From Candidatus Nitrotoga sp. CP45 (GTDB lineage: Bacteria; Pseudomonadota; Gammaproteobacteria; Burkholderiales; Gallionellaceae), in contig CAMCFJ010000030.1 in assembly GCA_945874105.1 (NCBI GenBank), forward strand, positions 1 through 33,834: DNA of 33,834 nucleotides. The letters are read 5' to 3'. Of the stretch, positions 1 to 9,058 are shown one piece after another. Below the pieces are notes generated by a model, which did not search any database, was not told the DNA's origin, and saw nothing but the letters and a program-made list of their open reading frames with translations. A program made the position numbers and the translations under genes. Position 1 is the first letter of the stretch. Each line of letters starts with the position of its first letter.

Positions 1-1
1 C

Positions 2-253
2 CAGGAGGTGTTGCAGGTCGGCAAGCAAGATGTGCACGTGATTGATGTGCAACCCGTAGGCAGCTACGCCATCAAACTGACTTTCGATGATGGCCACAAT
101 ACCGGTCTTTATTCCTGGGATTATTTGAATGAGCTGGGGAAATATCAGGATGCGTTGTGGCATGAATATTTATGTAAATTGGCAGAAGCGGGAGAGAGCC
201 GTGTTCCACATCATCCCGGAGATTTACTCGATAAATCCGAGGAAATAAAATGA
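2..253 (+). CDS. DUF971 domain protein, 3' part only
   Basis: The reading frame is open from the left edge, so the 5' end lies outside the window; the first GTG at position 8 is probably internal. The visible 84 codons carry the features of DUF971, the small domain related to the N-terminal domain of gamma-butyrobetaine hydroxylase: an alternating hydrophobic strand ending in [17 protein letters not shown], followed by a helix. Bacterial stand-alone DUF971 proteins are short and have no firmly established function; an iron-sulfur or cofactor role has been suggested for the fold but nothing here proves it. The stop codon overlaps the ubiE start (ATGA), so the two are translationally coupled and probably co-transcribed. 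This adjacency is common in betaproteobacteria. Confidence 0.85.
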   Translation, partial: QEVLQVGKQDVHVIDVQPVGSYAIKLTFDDGHNTGLYSWDYLNELGKYQDALWHEYLCKLAEAGESRVPHHPGDLLDKSEEIK

Positions 254-984
254 ACAAAACAACTCATTTCGGTTTCACGACTGTTGCGGAAACAGAAAAA
301 AGCGAGCGCGTAGCCAAGGTGTTCACATCCGTCGCCAGCAAATATGATGTTATGAACGACCTCATGTCAGTTGGCTTGCACCGGCTATGGAAGCGCTTCG
401 CCATCCAGATCAGCGGTGTGCGAGTAGGGGAGCGAGTGCTGGATGTGGCGGGTGGATCAGGCGACCTCTCACGCCAGTTTGCCAAGCGTGTCGGCAACAG
501 CGGCCAGGTTTGGCTCACCGACATTAACAACGCTATGTTGCGCGTCGGCCGCGATCGCTTGATTGATGATGGTCTAAACATACCCGTTGCACAGTGTGAT
601 GCCGAGAATTTGCCATTTCCGTCTAATTATTTCAACTGTGTCAGCATTGCTTTCGGCCTGCGCAATGTGACTCACAAGGACGCTGCGCTACGTGAAATGC
701 AGCGTGTGCTTAAACCCGGTGGCCGCTTGCTGGTGCTGGAGTTTTCCAAGGTGTGGAAACCGCTGGAGCCTTTGTATGATGCGTACTCGTTCAAACTGCT
801 GCCAAAATTGGGCGAGCTAATCGCCAAGGATGCCGACAGTTATCGCTACCTGGCGGAATCTATCCGCATGCACCCTTCACAGGAGGAGCTTAAGCACATG
901 ATGGAAGAAGTTGGACTCTCCCGTGTTGAATATTTCAACCTTAATGCTGGAATTGTTGCTCTGCACAGGGGTTATAAAATTTAA
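250..984 (+). CDS. ubiE: Bifunctional demethylmenaquinone/ubiquinone C-methyltransferase UbiE
   Basis: A 244-residue SAM-dependent methyltransferase that adds the C-methyl group in ubiquinone (and, where present, menaquinone) synthesis, acting in the cytoplasm near the membrane. The sequence shows the family start (GFTTV.E.EK...[17 protein letters not shown]), the SAM-binding glycine motif [12 protein letters not shown] at about residues 63-74, and the later [19 protein letters not shown] and [15 protein letters not shown] blocks typical of UbiE. Length matches the family. The ATG overlaps the stop of the DUF971 gene by four bases. Downstream lie a Tim44-like gene, ubiJ and ubiB, so this is the ubiE-J-B ubiquinone cluster with one extra gene inserted. 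Confidence 0.97.
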   Translation: MNKTTHFGFTTVAETEKSERVAKVFTSVASKYDVMNDLMSVGLHRLWKRFAIQISGVRVGERVLDVAGGSGDLSRQFAKRVGNSGQVWLTDINNAMLRVGRDRLIDDGLNIPVAQCDAENLPFPSNYFNCVSIAFGLRNVTHKDAALREMQRVLKPGGRLLVLEFSKVWKPLEPLYDAYSFKLLPKLGELIAKDADSYRYLAESIRMHPSQEELKHMMEEVGLSRVEYFNLNAGIVALHRGYKI

Positions 985-1104
985 CCGGATGCTTCACATA
1001 CTTCTGCAGCGCACTCCAAATACTCTCACTATTCAACCTGTCTCAGGCAAGCTGAGGTTCGGATTTAATATTCAAATATTTTAAGGACATAGCCAAGCTG
1101 GTTC

Positions 1105-1128
1105 GCAAAAGGAACCTTTACCTTTTGC
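1105..1128. repeat. Perfect 8-bp inverted repeat upstream of the Tim44 gene
   Basis: GCAAAAGG (1105-1112) and CCTTTTGC (1121-1128) are exact reverse complements separated by 8 bases. No T-run follows on the plus strand, so it is a poor intrinsic terminator for ubiE. It ends about 19 bases before the candidate extended -10 box at 1147-1155, a position that would suit an operator or activator site. Function is inferred from position only. Confidence 0.5.
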
Positions 1129-1146
1129 AGGGTACTAAGAATGTAG

Positions 1147-1155
1147 TGTTATACT
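1147..1155 (+). promoter_or_regulatory. Candidate extended -10 promoter for the Tim44-like gene
   Basis: TGTTATACT fits the extended -10 pattern TGnTATAaT. A weak -35-like TTGCAG lies at 1125-1130, but the spacing of 19 is long, so the TG extension would have to carry the activity. A start around 1162 would give a leader of about 35 bases containing GAGG at 1187-1190, a well-placed ribosome binding site for the ATG at 1198. Confidence 0.4.
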
Positions 1156-1197
1156 TTATTCGCTTTTTTGTTGTTAACTATTAAATGAGGTGGCCCC

Positions 1198-2046
1198 ATG
1201 AAACGTTTTCTATTGTTGTTAACTCTTACCCTGGCTAGTTTCTCCATGCTAACCGTAACCGCTGAGGCTAAGCGCATGGGCGGGGGTGGCAGCATTGGTC
1301 AGCAACGCACCATGAGTCCACAAGCAGCCAAGGCACCCGCTGCCGCGCCGGCTCCGGCGGCGCCTGCGCCTGCGGCAGGTAATAAATGGCTTGGCCCCTT
1401 GGCAGGCTTGGCAATAGGTGCAGGCTTGGGCGCAATGTTCGCCGGTGGTATGGGCGGTTTAGGTGGCGCAATGGGCGGCATTCTGATGGCGCTTGCGGCC
1501 GCAGGTTTGGTGATGTTCCTGATTTCCCGGTTTCGCAAATCGCAGGCGCAGCAACCCTCCATGCAGTATGCAGGTAGTGGCACGTCATCCTACCAGCCAG
1601 AATCCGCGCAGCAGCCATTTGCCGGCGGTAGCGCTGCGACCAATGCACCTTTAGCCAATGGCAGCAGTAACATTCCGGCAGATTTCCCGGCTGAAGCTTT
1701 CCTGCGTAGCGCCAAGACTTCATTTATACGTCTGCAGGCCGCAAATGACCGTAAGGATCTCAATGACATTCGTGAATACACTACGCCGGAAATGTTCGCT
1801 GAAATTTCCTTGCAGTTGCAGGAACGCGGCGATGCACCGCAAAAAACAGATGTGCTGACAATCAACACTCAGATTGTCGAAGTAGTCAATGAAGGTGACC
1901 ATGCCATTGCCAGTGTCCGCATGAGCGGCCAATTGAGCGAGAATAATGGCACGCCGGAGAGCTTCGATGAAATTTGGCATGTACAGAAAAACCTGCGCGA
2001 TGAAAAGGCAGTCTGGTTACTATCCGGGATCCAGCAAGTAGCGTAA
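1198..2046 (+). CDS. Tim44-like domain membrane-associated protein
   Basis: A 282-residue envelope protein. It begins with a signal peptide (MKRFLLLLTLTLA...TAEA), then a Gly-rich KRMGGGGSIGQ stretch, a Pro/Ala-rich linker, two hydrophobic Gly/Ala-rich membrane segments (about residues 63-105), a polar linker and a C-terminal Tim44/MRP-L45-type domain (about 160-282, ending in WHVQK...WLLSGIQQ). The Tim44 domain is known from mitochondrial import, where it contacts the membrane; the bacterial versions have no settled role. It stands between ubiE and ubiJ with only two bases before ubiJ, suggesting a link with the membrane-bound ubiquinone machinery, which is inference. The start is supported by GAGG seven bases upstream and by the signal peptide. 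Confidence 0.88.
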   Translation: MKRFLLLLTLTLASFSMLTVTAEAKRMGGGGSIGQQRTMSPQAAKAPAAAPAPAAPAPAAGNKWLGPLAGLAIGAGLGAMFAGGMGGLGGAMGGILMALAAAGLVMFLISRFRKSQAQQPSMQYAGSGTSSYQPESAQQPFAGGSAATNAPLANGSSNIPADFPAEAFLRSAKTSFIRLQAANDRKDLNDIREYTTPEMFAEISLQLQERGDAPQKTDVLTINTQIVEVVNEGDHAIASVRMSGQLSENNGTPESFDEIWHVQKNLRDEKAVWLLSGIQQVA

Positions 2047-2048
2047 AC

Positions 2049-2621
2049 ATGCCGTTTCAGCCGACCGCTTCAGCCCTTAATCACTTGCTTGCTCAAAGTG
2101 GCTGGGCGTTGCAGCGGTTGGTAATCCATGCAGGCAAAACGGCGCGCTTTACTATCGCGCCGTTTACTTTTGCCTACACTATTCAAAACGATGGCACGCT
2201 CTGCGCCGCCGCAGCCGATGCAAGTGCCGATGCAAGCTGCACCATTCCGCCTTCATTGCTGCCGCGTCTGGCAGTGCATGATGAAACGGCTTTTGCGCAA
2301 ATTGAAAGTTGTGGTGACACCGCGCTACTCGCCGAAATTTTTTATCTCAGTCGTCATTTGCACTGGGATGCAGCGGAAGACTTAAGCCGGGTGACTGGCG
2401 ATGTCGCTGCCGAACGTATCGTGCAATATGCCAAGGCCGGTCAGCAATATATACAGGATGCTGCGCTCAACCTGTCGCAAGCGCTGACGGAATACTGGAC
2501 CGAAGAATCCCCGCTGCTGGCCAAATCCACTCATATTGCGGATTTTGTGCAACAGATAGACAAGCTGCGCGACGATGTAGCGCGACTGGAGCAACGCATC
2601 AATCGATTGTCTAATCCCTGA
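2049..2621 (+). CDS. ubiJ: Ubiquinone biosynthesis accessory factor UbiJ (SCP2 domain)
   Basis: A 190-residue protein with an N-terminal SCP2 (sterol carrier) lipid-binding fold and a C-terminal coiled coil (VQQIDKLRDDVARLEQRI, about residues 166-187), the architecture of E. coli UbiJ (formerly YigP). UbiJ is a scaffold of the soluble ubiquinone-synthesis complex and is thought to bind the hydrophobic intermediates with UbiK. Its position directly before ubiB, as in the enterobacterial ubiE-ubiJ-ubiB operon, supports the call more strongly than sequence identity, which is always low in this family. It starts two bases after the Tim44 gene stop and has no strong ribosome site of its own, so translational coupling is likely. 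Confidence 0.88.
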   Translation: MPFQPTASALNHLLAQSGWALQRLVIHAGKTARFTIAPFTFAYTIQNDGTLCAAAADASADASCTIPPSLLPRLAVHDETAFAQIESCGDTALLAEIFYLSRHLHWDAAEDLSRVTGDVAAERIVQYAKAGQQYIQDAALNLSQALTEYWTEESPLLAKSTHIADFVQQIDKLRDDVARLEQRINRLSNP

Positions 2622-2657
2622 AAATTCCTGCCGGTCTTTATAATTCGTGAAATTTTC

Positions 2658-4175
2658 ATGCGCCTGTTACGCCTGCTAAAAATAATTTTTGTTGTACTAC
2701 GATTCGGCTTGGATGAATTTCTGCTTGCGCATTCACGCACGCGCTGGTTGCTGGTACCGATAAACTTGCTGCTATTTGCACGTGACACCTCTGCGCCGCG
2801 TGCAGAGAGATTGCGCCATGCATTGGAAAGTCTGGGCCCGATCTTCGTAAAATTCGGGCAAATGCTGTCCACCCGCCGCGACCTGATTCCTGTCGACATC
2901 GCTGACGAGCTCGCCAAACTGCAAGACCAGGTGCCGCCCTTTCCTTCTGCACAAGCTGTGGTTTTGCTGGAGGCCGCCTACAATAAAAAACTCAATGAAG
3001 TATTTTTCAGCTTCGAGGAAACCCCCGTTGCCAGTGCCTCGGTGGCTCAAGTACATTTTGCCGTGCTGCCGAATGGACGCGAAGTCGCAATAAAAATCCT
3101 GCGTCCCGGCATCGCACGCGTTATCGCGCACGACATTGCACTGCTTGATATCTGCGCCAGTTTAATTGAATGCTGGTGGGAAGACGGCAGGCGGCTCAAG
3201 CCGCGTAAAGTGGTAGAGGAATTCGAGAAGCATCTGCGCAACGAACTAGACCTGATGCGTGAAGCCTCCAGCGCCAGCCAATTGAAACGCAACTTTGCCG
3301 ATTCCAAATTGTTGCTGGTTCCGGAAATTTATTGGGATTGGTGTACGAATGAAGTAATGGTGATGGAACGTATGTATGGCCTTCCCGTCAATCGCGCGGA
3401 GGCGTTACGTGCGGCCGGCATCGACCTGCCCACGCTGGCGGCCAATGGCGTGGAAATTTTCTACACCCAGGTTTTTCGCGATGGCTTTTTTCATGCTGAC
3501 ATGCACCCCGGCAATGTTCAGGTGGCAGTGGATGGCCGCTACATTGCTCTGGATTTCGGCATCATGGGCACCCTCACGGATTCGGACAAACACTATCTCG
3601 CACAGAACTTCATTGCCTTCTTTCGGCGCGACTATAAACGCGTAGCGGAAGTACACATAGAGTCGGGCTGGGCACCTGCGGCTACCCGTGTAGATGAGCT
3701 GGAGGCAGCTATTCGATCCGTGTGTGAGCCAATTTTTGACCGGCCCTTGCGCGAAGTTTCTTTCGGACGTGTCTTGCTGCGGCTGTTTCAGACTTCGCGC
3801 CAATTCGGCATTGAAGTCCAGCCACAGCTCGTGCTGTTGCAAAAAACCTTGCTTAATATCGAGGGGTTGGGCCTGCAACTCGATCCCGAACTGGATTTGT
3901 GGAAGACTGCCAAGCCCTGGCTGGAACGTTGGATGAGTGAGCAAATTGGCTGGCGCGGTTTTCTTAATGCGCTAAAAATTGAGGCACCGCACTACGCCAT
4001 TCTGTTGCCGCAACTACCGCGTCTGCTGCACCAGACACTGAATGAAAAACCCGGATTGCAAATTGCAGGCGTATTGCGCGAATTAGTGGCCCAACAAAAA
4101 CAAATAAACCAGCTTGTTACATTAGTCGCTTTAATTTTATTCGGATTTATTATTTTGTATTTTATGCGCGGTTAG
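2658..4175 (+). CDS. ubiB: Ubiquinone biosynthesis ATPase/kinase-like protein UbiB
   Basis: A 505-residue member of the ABC1/ADCK/UbiB family, atypical kinase-like ATPases needed for aerobic ubiquinone synthesis and membrane extraction of lipid intermediates. Family marks are all present: the KxGQ motif in [16 protein letters not shown], the Ala-rich nucleotide loop ASASVAQVH, the ExD in [10 protein letters not shown], the catalytic loop HADMHPGN and the DFG-equivalent LDFGIMGTL. The C-terminus has a hydrophobic segment ([18 protein letters not shown]) anchoring it in the inner membrane. It follows ubiJ after 36 bases. A TATAAT at 2639-2644 lies in that gap, but it would leave almost no leader and may be chance. 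The gene converges on fbp. Confidence 0.97.
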   Translation: MRLLRLLKIIFVVLRFGLDEFLLAHSRTRWLLVPINLLLFARDTSAPRAERLRHALESLGPIFVKFGQMLSTRRDLIPVDIADELAKLQDQVPPFPSAQAVVLLEAAYNKKLNEVFFSFEETPVASASVAQVHFAVLPNGREVAIKILRPGIARVIAHDIALLDICASLIECWWEDGRRLKPRKVVEEFEKHLRNELDLMREASSASQLKRNFADSKLLLVPEIYWDWCTNEVMVMERMYGLPVNRAEALRAAGIDLPTLAANGVEIFYTQVFRDGFFHADMHPGNVQVAVDGRYIALDFGIMGTLTDSDKHYLAQNFIAFFRRDYKRVAEVHIESGWAPAATRVDELEAAIRSVCEPIFDRPLREVSFGRVLLRLFQTSRQFGIEVQPQLVLLQKTLLNIEGLGLQLDPELDLWKTAKPWLERWMSEQIGWRGFLNALKIEAPHYAILLPQLPRLLHQTLNEKPGLQIAGVLRELVAQQKQINQLVTLVALILFGFIILYFMRG

Positions 4176-4199
4176 GTCATCCGCACTCGCTCAATTGTG

Positions 4200-5204
4200 T
4201 CACGCTTCTTTGTGATATCCCGCCACACGCTCTACTTCATTCCTCGAGCCAAGAATCACCGGCACACGTTGGTGCAAGCCCGTTGGCTCGAGTTCCATGA
4301 TACGTCCGCGACCCGTGGAGCATACCCCTCCTGCCTGTTCCACGATGAAAGACATGGGATTGGCTTCATAGAGTAAACGCAATTTCCCTGCCTTGCCTAC
4401 TTCCTTGTTGTCGAACGGATACATAAAGATGCCGCCGCGAATCAGGATGCGGTGCACTTCCGCAACCATCGAAGCGACCCAGCGCATGTTGAAGTTTTTT
4501 TCACGTCCTCCTGGCGTTTTACCCTTTACGCATTCATCCACATAACGTTGCACCGGGGCTTCCCAGAAACGCTGGTTGGACATGTTGATGGCGAATTCCT
4601 GGGTATCGACCGGAATGGTCATATTCGGATGAGTCAGCATGAACTCCCCAATGTCATTGTCCAGCGTGAAGCCATTTACGCCATGTCCGGTAGTGAGCAC
4701 CAACATTGTGGAGGGGCCATATAGTGCATAACCAGCGCAGACCTGCTGGGTACCCGGTTGCAGGAAATCCTCTGCAGTCGGGTTTGTCACGCCTTCGGGG
4801 CAACGTAGAATCGAGAAAATCGTGCCAACGGAAATATTTACGTCAATGTTGGACGAGCCATCCAGCGGATCAAATGTCAGCAAGTACTTACCTTTTGGAT
4901 ATCGCGCAGGAATGGGATAGATATCATCCATTTCTTCAGATGCCATAGCGGCCAGATGGCCGTTCCATTGGTTTGCTTCGATGAAAATGTCATTGGTGAT
5001 TACATCCAGTTTCTTCTGCGTTTCACCTTGAATGTTTTCGCTGCCTGCGCTTCCCAGCACACCAGTCAACGCACCTTTGTTGACACTATGGGCAATTTGT
5101 TTGCAGGCCATAATGATGTCACTGAGCAACCCAGTGAAGTCTCCGGTTGCGCTCGGTAATTGCCGTTGTTCTTCGATAATGAATTGCACCAGGTTCTTGC
5201 TCAT
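4200..5204 (-). CDS. fbp: Class I fructose-1,6-bisphosphatase
   Basis: A 334-residue cytosolic enzyme that hydrolyses fructose-1,6-bisphosphate to fructose-6-phosphate in gluconeogenesis and in regeneration of the Calvin-cycle acceptor. The metal-binding class I motif [20 protein letters not shown] is intact, as are [10 protein letters not shown] and the C-terminal GGxFMYP and [21 protein letters not shown] blocks that form the substrate site. The ATG is preceded by AAGGA (5210-5214 on the minus strand) at good spacing. It is a single-gene unit converging on ubiB and diverging from slt. With prk 6.5 kb away it supports an autotrophic lifestyle, though fbp alone is also needed by heterotrophs. 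Confidence 0.97.
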   Translation of the reverse strand: MSKNLVQFIIEEQRQLPSATGDFTGLLSDIIMACKQIAHSVNKGALTGVLGSAGSENIQGETQKKLDVITNDIFIEANQWNGHLAAMASEEMDDIYPIPARYPKGKYLLTFDPLDGSSNIDVNISVGTIFSILRCPEGVTNPTAEDFLQPGTQQVCAGYALYGPSTMLVLTTGHGVNGFTLDNDIGEFMLTHPNMTIPVDTQEFAINMSNQRFWEAPVQRYVDECVKGKTPGGREKNFNMRWVASMVAEVHRILIRGGIFMYPFDNKEVGKAGKLRLLYEANPMSFIVEQAGGVCSTGRGRIMELEPTGLHQRVPVILGSRNEVERVAGYHKEA

Positions 5205-5567
5205 GATTTTCCTTGCCTTAATTAATAGAATTTATGAATTTCAGGATTTTACAGGTTTTTACATCCCCTCTCCACGCCTATAAAGTACATGTTGGCAAAA
5301 TAATCATTAAAGCTCTTTCACAGAAACTGGCAGCGTGCGGTTATCCGCATCTGCTAAAATGTTGAGTCTGTATGTATTTGAAGAACTATTTGATCCGGTG
5401 ATCAGCGCGGACAACAAGTCTCGTCAAATTCAAGTTTCGGGTTTTGGCCATCGATAGTAGGAAAGATGCACTCACTGCAATATAAATGGGGAAGTCGCCT
5501 GCCATGGAAAAATTTCAAATCAGTCGGGAATAGGGCGGCTAAACGGAATTTTATAAGGGCACCTTCC
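5205..5567. other. Divergent intergenic region between fbp and slt
   Basis: This 363-base stretch holds the divergent control regions of fbp (minus) and slt (plus). I see the fbp ribosome site at 5210-5214, an extended -10 candidate for slt at 5352-5360 and the slt ribosome site at 5555-5559. An in-frame ATG at 5466 would add 34 residues to Slt, but those residues are basic and would bury the signal peptide, so I treat that part as leader. No convincing RNA gene or repeat was found. Confidence 0.5.
5352..5360 (+). promoter_or_regulatory. Candidate extended -10 promoter for slt
   Basis: TGCTAAAAT matches TGnTAnAAT. No good -35 is seen at 16-18 bases upstream. Very similar sequences occur upstream of prk (TGCTAGAAT, minus strand) and gpmI (AGCTAAAAT, minus strand), which suggests a shared vegetative -10 style in this genome. 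The predicted leader to the ATG at 5568 is long (about 200 bases). Confidence 0.4.
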
Positions 5568-7505
5568 ATGCGTTTTCCAAAGATTTTTGTGTTTGTATTG
5601 TTTTTGTTTCCTGTTTTGGCGGGTGCAAATCAGGATGCGGATTTTCTCGCCGCGCGCGATGCATTCCGGATGGGTGATGTAGCGAAGCTTGATCGCATGG
5701 CCGCGCGATTAAAACATTCCCCGCTAGAACCTTATCTGGCTTATTACCAATTGCGTATGCGACTGGAAACGTCGAGCGCCACTGAGATCCAGGAATTTCT
5801 GGCGCGCCCTGATGATACCCCGGTGATTAACCACATGCGTGCAGAATGGTTGAGGCTGCTTGGGAAAAGGCAGCAATGGGAAGAATTCGCGGCGCAATAT
5901 CCGCGCCTCGTGAGCGGAGAGGTCGATTTGACCTGTTATGCACTGCGATCACGTCAACGTCTGCAAGAAGAACAAGTGCTGCATGAGGCACGCAATTTGT
6001 GGCTAGCGAGCAGCACGGAATTGCCGGAAAGCTGTGCTCCATTGTTCGATGCGGCAATCGCCGGCGGTATCATTAATGCAACGGATATATGGCACCGTTT
6101 GCGCCTGGCATTGGAGGCAGGTAATCTGACGCTGGCTAAACAGCTGTCGGAGAAGTTGCCCGCCAAGCGCGCCCTTTCTTCCTCCGAACTGAATAGTGCC
6201 GCCACCGATCCGGTGCGGTATCTGGCCAAGGCCAAGCTGGATAACGCCCCCGAAGCGCAGCGCACAGTGGCGCTGTTTGCCTTGCAACGCCTGGCCAAGC
6301 AATCGCCGCAATTAGCCTATTCACAGTGGGAAAAAAATGCGGCATATTTTACTGCGGATGAGCAACATTATTTTTATGGGTGGTTAGCATACGAAGCGGC
6401 ACGTAAGCGAGATACGCGCGTGCTGGAGTGGTACAAGGCGGCAGGCGAGGCGCCCCTGACCGGGCCGCAACTGGCATGGCGTGCCCGAGCGGCGTTGCTT
6501 ACGCAGAACTGGCATGAAGTCTGGGCGAGCATTAATGCCATGACGCCGCAACAACAGCGCGAGGGTGTCTGGCGTTATTGGAAGGCGCGTGCTCTGAAAG
6601 CATTGGGAAGTTTGCCGGAAGCGAATGCGCTGTTTGATGAATTGAGCAGCGAACATAATTTTTACGGCCAACTTTCCGCCGAGGAGATCGGAATAGCGCC
6701 TGCCGCAACTATGCCTGCCAGCTATCAGCCAAGCACTGCGACAATAAATGCAATGCTGGCACAGCCCGCCATCCAACGTACACTGGTGTTGTACCGCATG
6801 GATTTGCGTACTGACGCGGCCAGAGAATGGACATGGGCGGCGCGCAAGCTTGACGACCAACAGCTGTTGGTGGCAGCTGAAGTTGCGCGCCGTAACGGGA
6901 TGTATGACCTTGCTATCAACACCGCCGATCGTACCGTGCAGATACATGACTTCAGCCTGCGTTATCTCGCGCCTTACCGGGAGGTACTACAGGGTTACAT
7001 TCGCAAGAATGAACTTGAAGAAGCCTGGGTATATGGCTTAATGCGGCAAGAGAGTCGTTTCGTCTATCAAGCCAAATCGCCGGTAGGCGCGACCGGTCTT
7101 ATGCAGATCATGCCTGCCACGGCGCGTTGGATAGCGCGACAGCTAGGGATGAAGAGTTATCGCAAAGCACTTGTGAATCAACTTGACACTCATTTCAAGC
7201 TTGGCACGTATTACATGAAATCGGTGCTGTCGTCACTCGACAATAGTCCGGTGCTGGCCTCCGCCGCCTACAACGCCGGGCCATCTCGCGCCCGCAAATG
7301 GCGTGGGGAAAGCGCATTGGAAGGAGCCATTTACGCCGAAAATATTCCCTTTGATGAAACGCGCAATTACGTAAAAAAAGTGATGAGCAATACTATGTAT
7401 TACTCCCAGCTTTTCGGCCAGCCGCCGCGTTCTCTCAAGCAACGTTTGGGCGTGATATCGGCAAAGAATGCAGTTAACCAGCAGGCTATTCCTGATGAAA
7501 GATAG
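5568..7505 (+). CDS. slt: Soluble lytic murein transglycosylase (Slt70 type)
   Basis: A 645-residue periplasmic enzyme that cleaves the MurNAc-GlcNAc bond of peptidoglycan with formation of 1,6-anhydroMurNAc. The long N-terminal part is an Ala-rich alpha-superhelix (U and L domains of Slt70); the C-terminal goose-lysozyme-like domain has the catalytic glutamate in MRQESRF (about residue 495), then GATGLMQIMPATA and ASAAYNAGPSRARKW. I chose the ATG at 5568 because AAGGG lies eight bases upstream and a clean signal peptide follows (MRFPKIFVFVLFLFPVLAGA); an upstream in-frame ATG at 5466 would hide it. The 3' end overlaps the cca start by 11 bases. Confidence 0.93.
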   Translation: MRFPKIFVFVLFLFPVLAGANQDADFLAARDAFRMGDVAKLDRMAARLKHSPLEPYLAYYQLRMRLETSSATEIQEFLARPDDTPVINHMRAEWLRLLGKRQQWEEFAAQYPRLVSGEVDLTCYALRSRQRLQEEQVLHEARNLWLASSTELPESCAPLFDAAIAGGIINATDIWHRLRLALEAGNLTLAKQLSEKLPAKRALSSSELNSAATDPVRYLAKAKLDNAPEAQRTVALFALQRLAKQSPQLAYSQWEKNAAYFTADEQHYFYGWLAYEAARKRDTRVLEWYKAAGEAPLTGPQLAWRARAALLTQNWHEVWASINAMTPQQQREGVWRYWKARALKALGSLPEANALFDELSSEHNFYGQLSAEEIGIAPAATMPASYQPSTATINAMLAQPAIQRTLVLYRMDLRTDAAREWTWAARKLDDQQLLVAAEVARRNGMYDLAINTADRTVQIHDFSLRYLAPYREVLQGYIRKNELEEAWVYGLMRQESRFVYQAKSPVGATGLMQIMPATARWIARQLGMKSYRKALVNQLDTHFKLGTYYMKSVLSSLDNSPVLASAAYNAGPSRARKWRGESALEGAIYAENIPFDETRNYVKKVMSNTMYYSQLFGQPPRSLKQRLGVISAKNAVNQQAIPDER

Positions 7506-8721
7506 CGGCCTGAAAATTTACAGTGTTGGCGGCGCAGTGCGCGACGAACTGCTCGGACTGCCAGTGAACGACCACGATTGGGTGGTGGTGGGTAGTACGC
7601 CGGAAGACATGGTGGCGCGCGGCTACAAGCCGGTGGGTAAGGATTTTCCGGTGTTCTTGCATCCCCGCAAACACGAGGAATATGCGTTGGCACGCACCGA
7701 GCGTAAAACTGCGCCCGGCTATCGGGGTTTTGCCATTCATGCCGCGCCGGACGTAACGCTGGAACAAGACTTGATGCGCCGCGACTTTACCATTAACGCC
7801 ATTGCACGCGACCAGGACGGCAAGTTGATTGATCCCTATAACGGCATCGCCGACTTGCGCGCCGGGATATTGCGCCACGTCAGTTCGGCGTTCAGCGAAG
7901 ACCCGGTGCGGATTCTGCGCGCAGCGCGCTTTGTGGCACGTTTCGGTTTCAGCATAGCGCCGGAGACTTTGTCGCTGATGCGCGCAATGGTGGCAAACGG
8001 TGAAGTGGATGCGCTGGTGCCGGAACGTGTGTGGCAAGAGCTGGCGCGTGGCCTGATGGAAAAAGTGCCGTCGCGTTTTTTTTTCACGCTACGTGATTGC
8101 GGTGCGCTGGTAAAAATCCTGCCGGAAGTAGACGCCTTGTTTGGCGTGCCACAGCCTCCTAAATATCACCCGGAAATTGATTGCGGCATACACACCATGC
8201 TAGTGCTGGACGATGCGGCACAGCATGACTACCCGCTGGAAGTGCGTTTTTCTGCGCTCACGCACGATCTAGGAAAGGGGAATACGCCCACGGATATTCT
8301 GCCGCGCCACATCGGCCACGAGGTACGTAGTGTCGACTTGTTGCGTGCCATGTGTGTGCGTCTGCGCGTAACCAATGAATGCCGCGACCTCGGCTTGCTG
8401 GTGGCACGCTATCACGGCAATGTGCATCGCGCCCCCGAGCTGCGCCCCGATACCATCGTCGCCATATTGCACAGTTGCGACGCGTGGCGCAGGCCGGAAC
8501 GCTTCGCGCAGCTGTTACAGGCATGCGCTTCAGATGCGCGGGGAAGAACCGGTCATGAACAGGATGCTTATCCGCAGGCAGATTATCTGCTGCGAATGTT
8601 ACGGGCGGCGCAGACAGTGAATGCAGGGGAGATTGCGCAGCAATGTGAGGATAAAAATGCTATTGCTGACAAGGTGCGTGAGGCACGGATTATGGCAGTG
8701 GAGCGGGCAATTGGGAGATAG
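7495..8721 (+). CDS. cca: CCA-adding tRNA nucleotidyltransferase with HD domain
   Basis: A 408-residue enzyme that builds or repairs the 3' CCA end of tRNAs without a template. The class II nucleotidyltransferase head is complete: GGAVRD (about 12-17), the metal-binding DHD (26-28), RRDFTINAIA (95-104) and ILRAARFVARFGF (140-152). The HD-type phosphohydrolase motif THDLGKG at about 256-262 matches the E. coli-type multifunctional Cca, which also has phosphatase and 2',3'-cyclic phosphodiesterase activity. Length agrees with E. coli (412). I start at ATG 7495, not the upstream in-frame codon at 7468, because MKDSGLKIYSVGGAVRD is the usual N-terminus. It overlaps slt by 11 bases and so is probably coupled to it. 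Confidence 0.95.
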   Translation: MKDSGLKIYSVGGAVRDELLGLPVNDHDWVVVGSTPEDMVARGYKPVGKDFPVFLHPRKHEEYALARTERKTAPGYRGFAIHAAPDVTLEQDLMRRDFTINAIARDQDGKLIDPYNGIADLRAGILRHVSSAFSEDPVRILRAARFVARFGFSIAPETLSLMRAMVANGEVDALVPERVWQELARGLMEKVPSRFFFTLRDCGALVKILPEVDALFGVPQPPKYHPEIDCGIHTMLVLDDAAQHDYPLEVRFSALTHDLGKGNTPTDILPRHIGHEVRSVDLLRAMCVRLRVTNECRDLGLLVARYHGNVHRAPELRPDTIVAILHSCDAWRRPERFAQLLQACASDARGRTGHEQDAYPQADYLLRMLRAAQTVNAGEIAQQCEDKNAIADKVREARIMAVERAIGR

Positions 8722-8734
8722 TAACGTGCTCAGC

Positions 8735-8763
8735 TTGATTAATCGTACGATATAGCGCACTAT
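8735..8763 (+). promoter_or_regulatory. Candidate promoter/operator of the toxin-antitoxin operon
   Basis: A perfect 10-bp palindrome ATCGTACGAT sits at 8742-8751, followed at once by a second small repeat ATAG-CGCA-CTAT (8752-8763). A TTGATT at 8735-8740 could be a -35 with a weak -10 around 8758-8763, which would place the palindrome in the spacer. Antitoxins of the Phd/YefM family repress their own operon by binding such palindromes through the N-terminal domain, so an autoregulatory operator is expected here. The assignment rests on position and symmetry. Confidence 0.45.
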
Positions 8764-8800
8764 CTATCGCATTTAAAATAACTCCCTGAGGAGATAAGCA

Positions 8801-9058
8801 ATGTCGCATCTAACCGCCAATGATCTGAAAACAAAAGGGGTGGCCGCTATCGAGTCCGTCCTGGCCGAGCATTCCGAGGCGATTGTTTCGGTGCGCGGCA
8901 AGGAACGCTTCGTGGTGATGGATATTGCGCAATATCACTTTTTGCGCGAGTGCGAGCTGGAGGTGGCGCTGGCTGAAACCCGCGCTGATCTGGCAGCAGG
9001 ACGGTTTGTGCAGGAGTCGCCAGAGGAGCATGTGGCACGGGTGAAATCCGCCGCATGA
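8801..9058 (+). CDS. Phd/YefM-family antitoxin
   Basis: An 85-residue protein with the N-terminal DNA-binding/dimerisation domain of Phd/YefM antitoxins (TANDLKTKGVAAIESVL...EAIVSVRGKERFVVMDIAQYHFLRE) and a charged C-terminal tail (LAETRADLAAGRF...) that would wrap the toxin. It would neutralise the toxin encoded next door and repress the operon. GAGGAG at 8788-8793 is an excellent ribosome site seven bases before the ATG, and the stop overlaps the toxin start (ATGA), giving more antitoxin than toxin as usual. The pair is inserted between housekeeping genes cca and uvrD. Confidence 0.88.
   Translation: MSHLTANDLKTKGVAAIESVLAEHSEAIVSVRGKERFVVMDIAQYHFLRECELEVALAETRADLAAGRFVQESPEEHVARVKSAA

Noticed and set aside
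2639-2644. TATAAT just before ubiB
   Set aside because: It would start transcription only a few bases before the ATG, and no -35 is seen; ubiB is more simply read from the upstream gene.
5466-5567. 34-codon N-terminal extension of slt
   Set aside because: It would bury a clean signal peptide; ATG 5568 has its own ribosome site.
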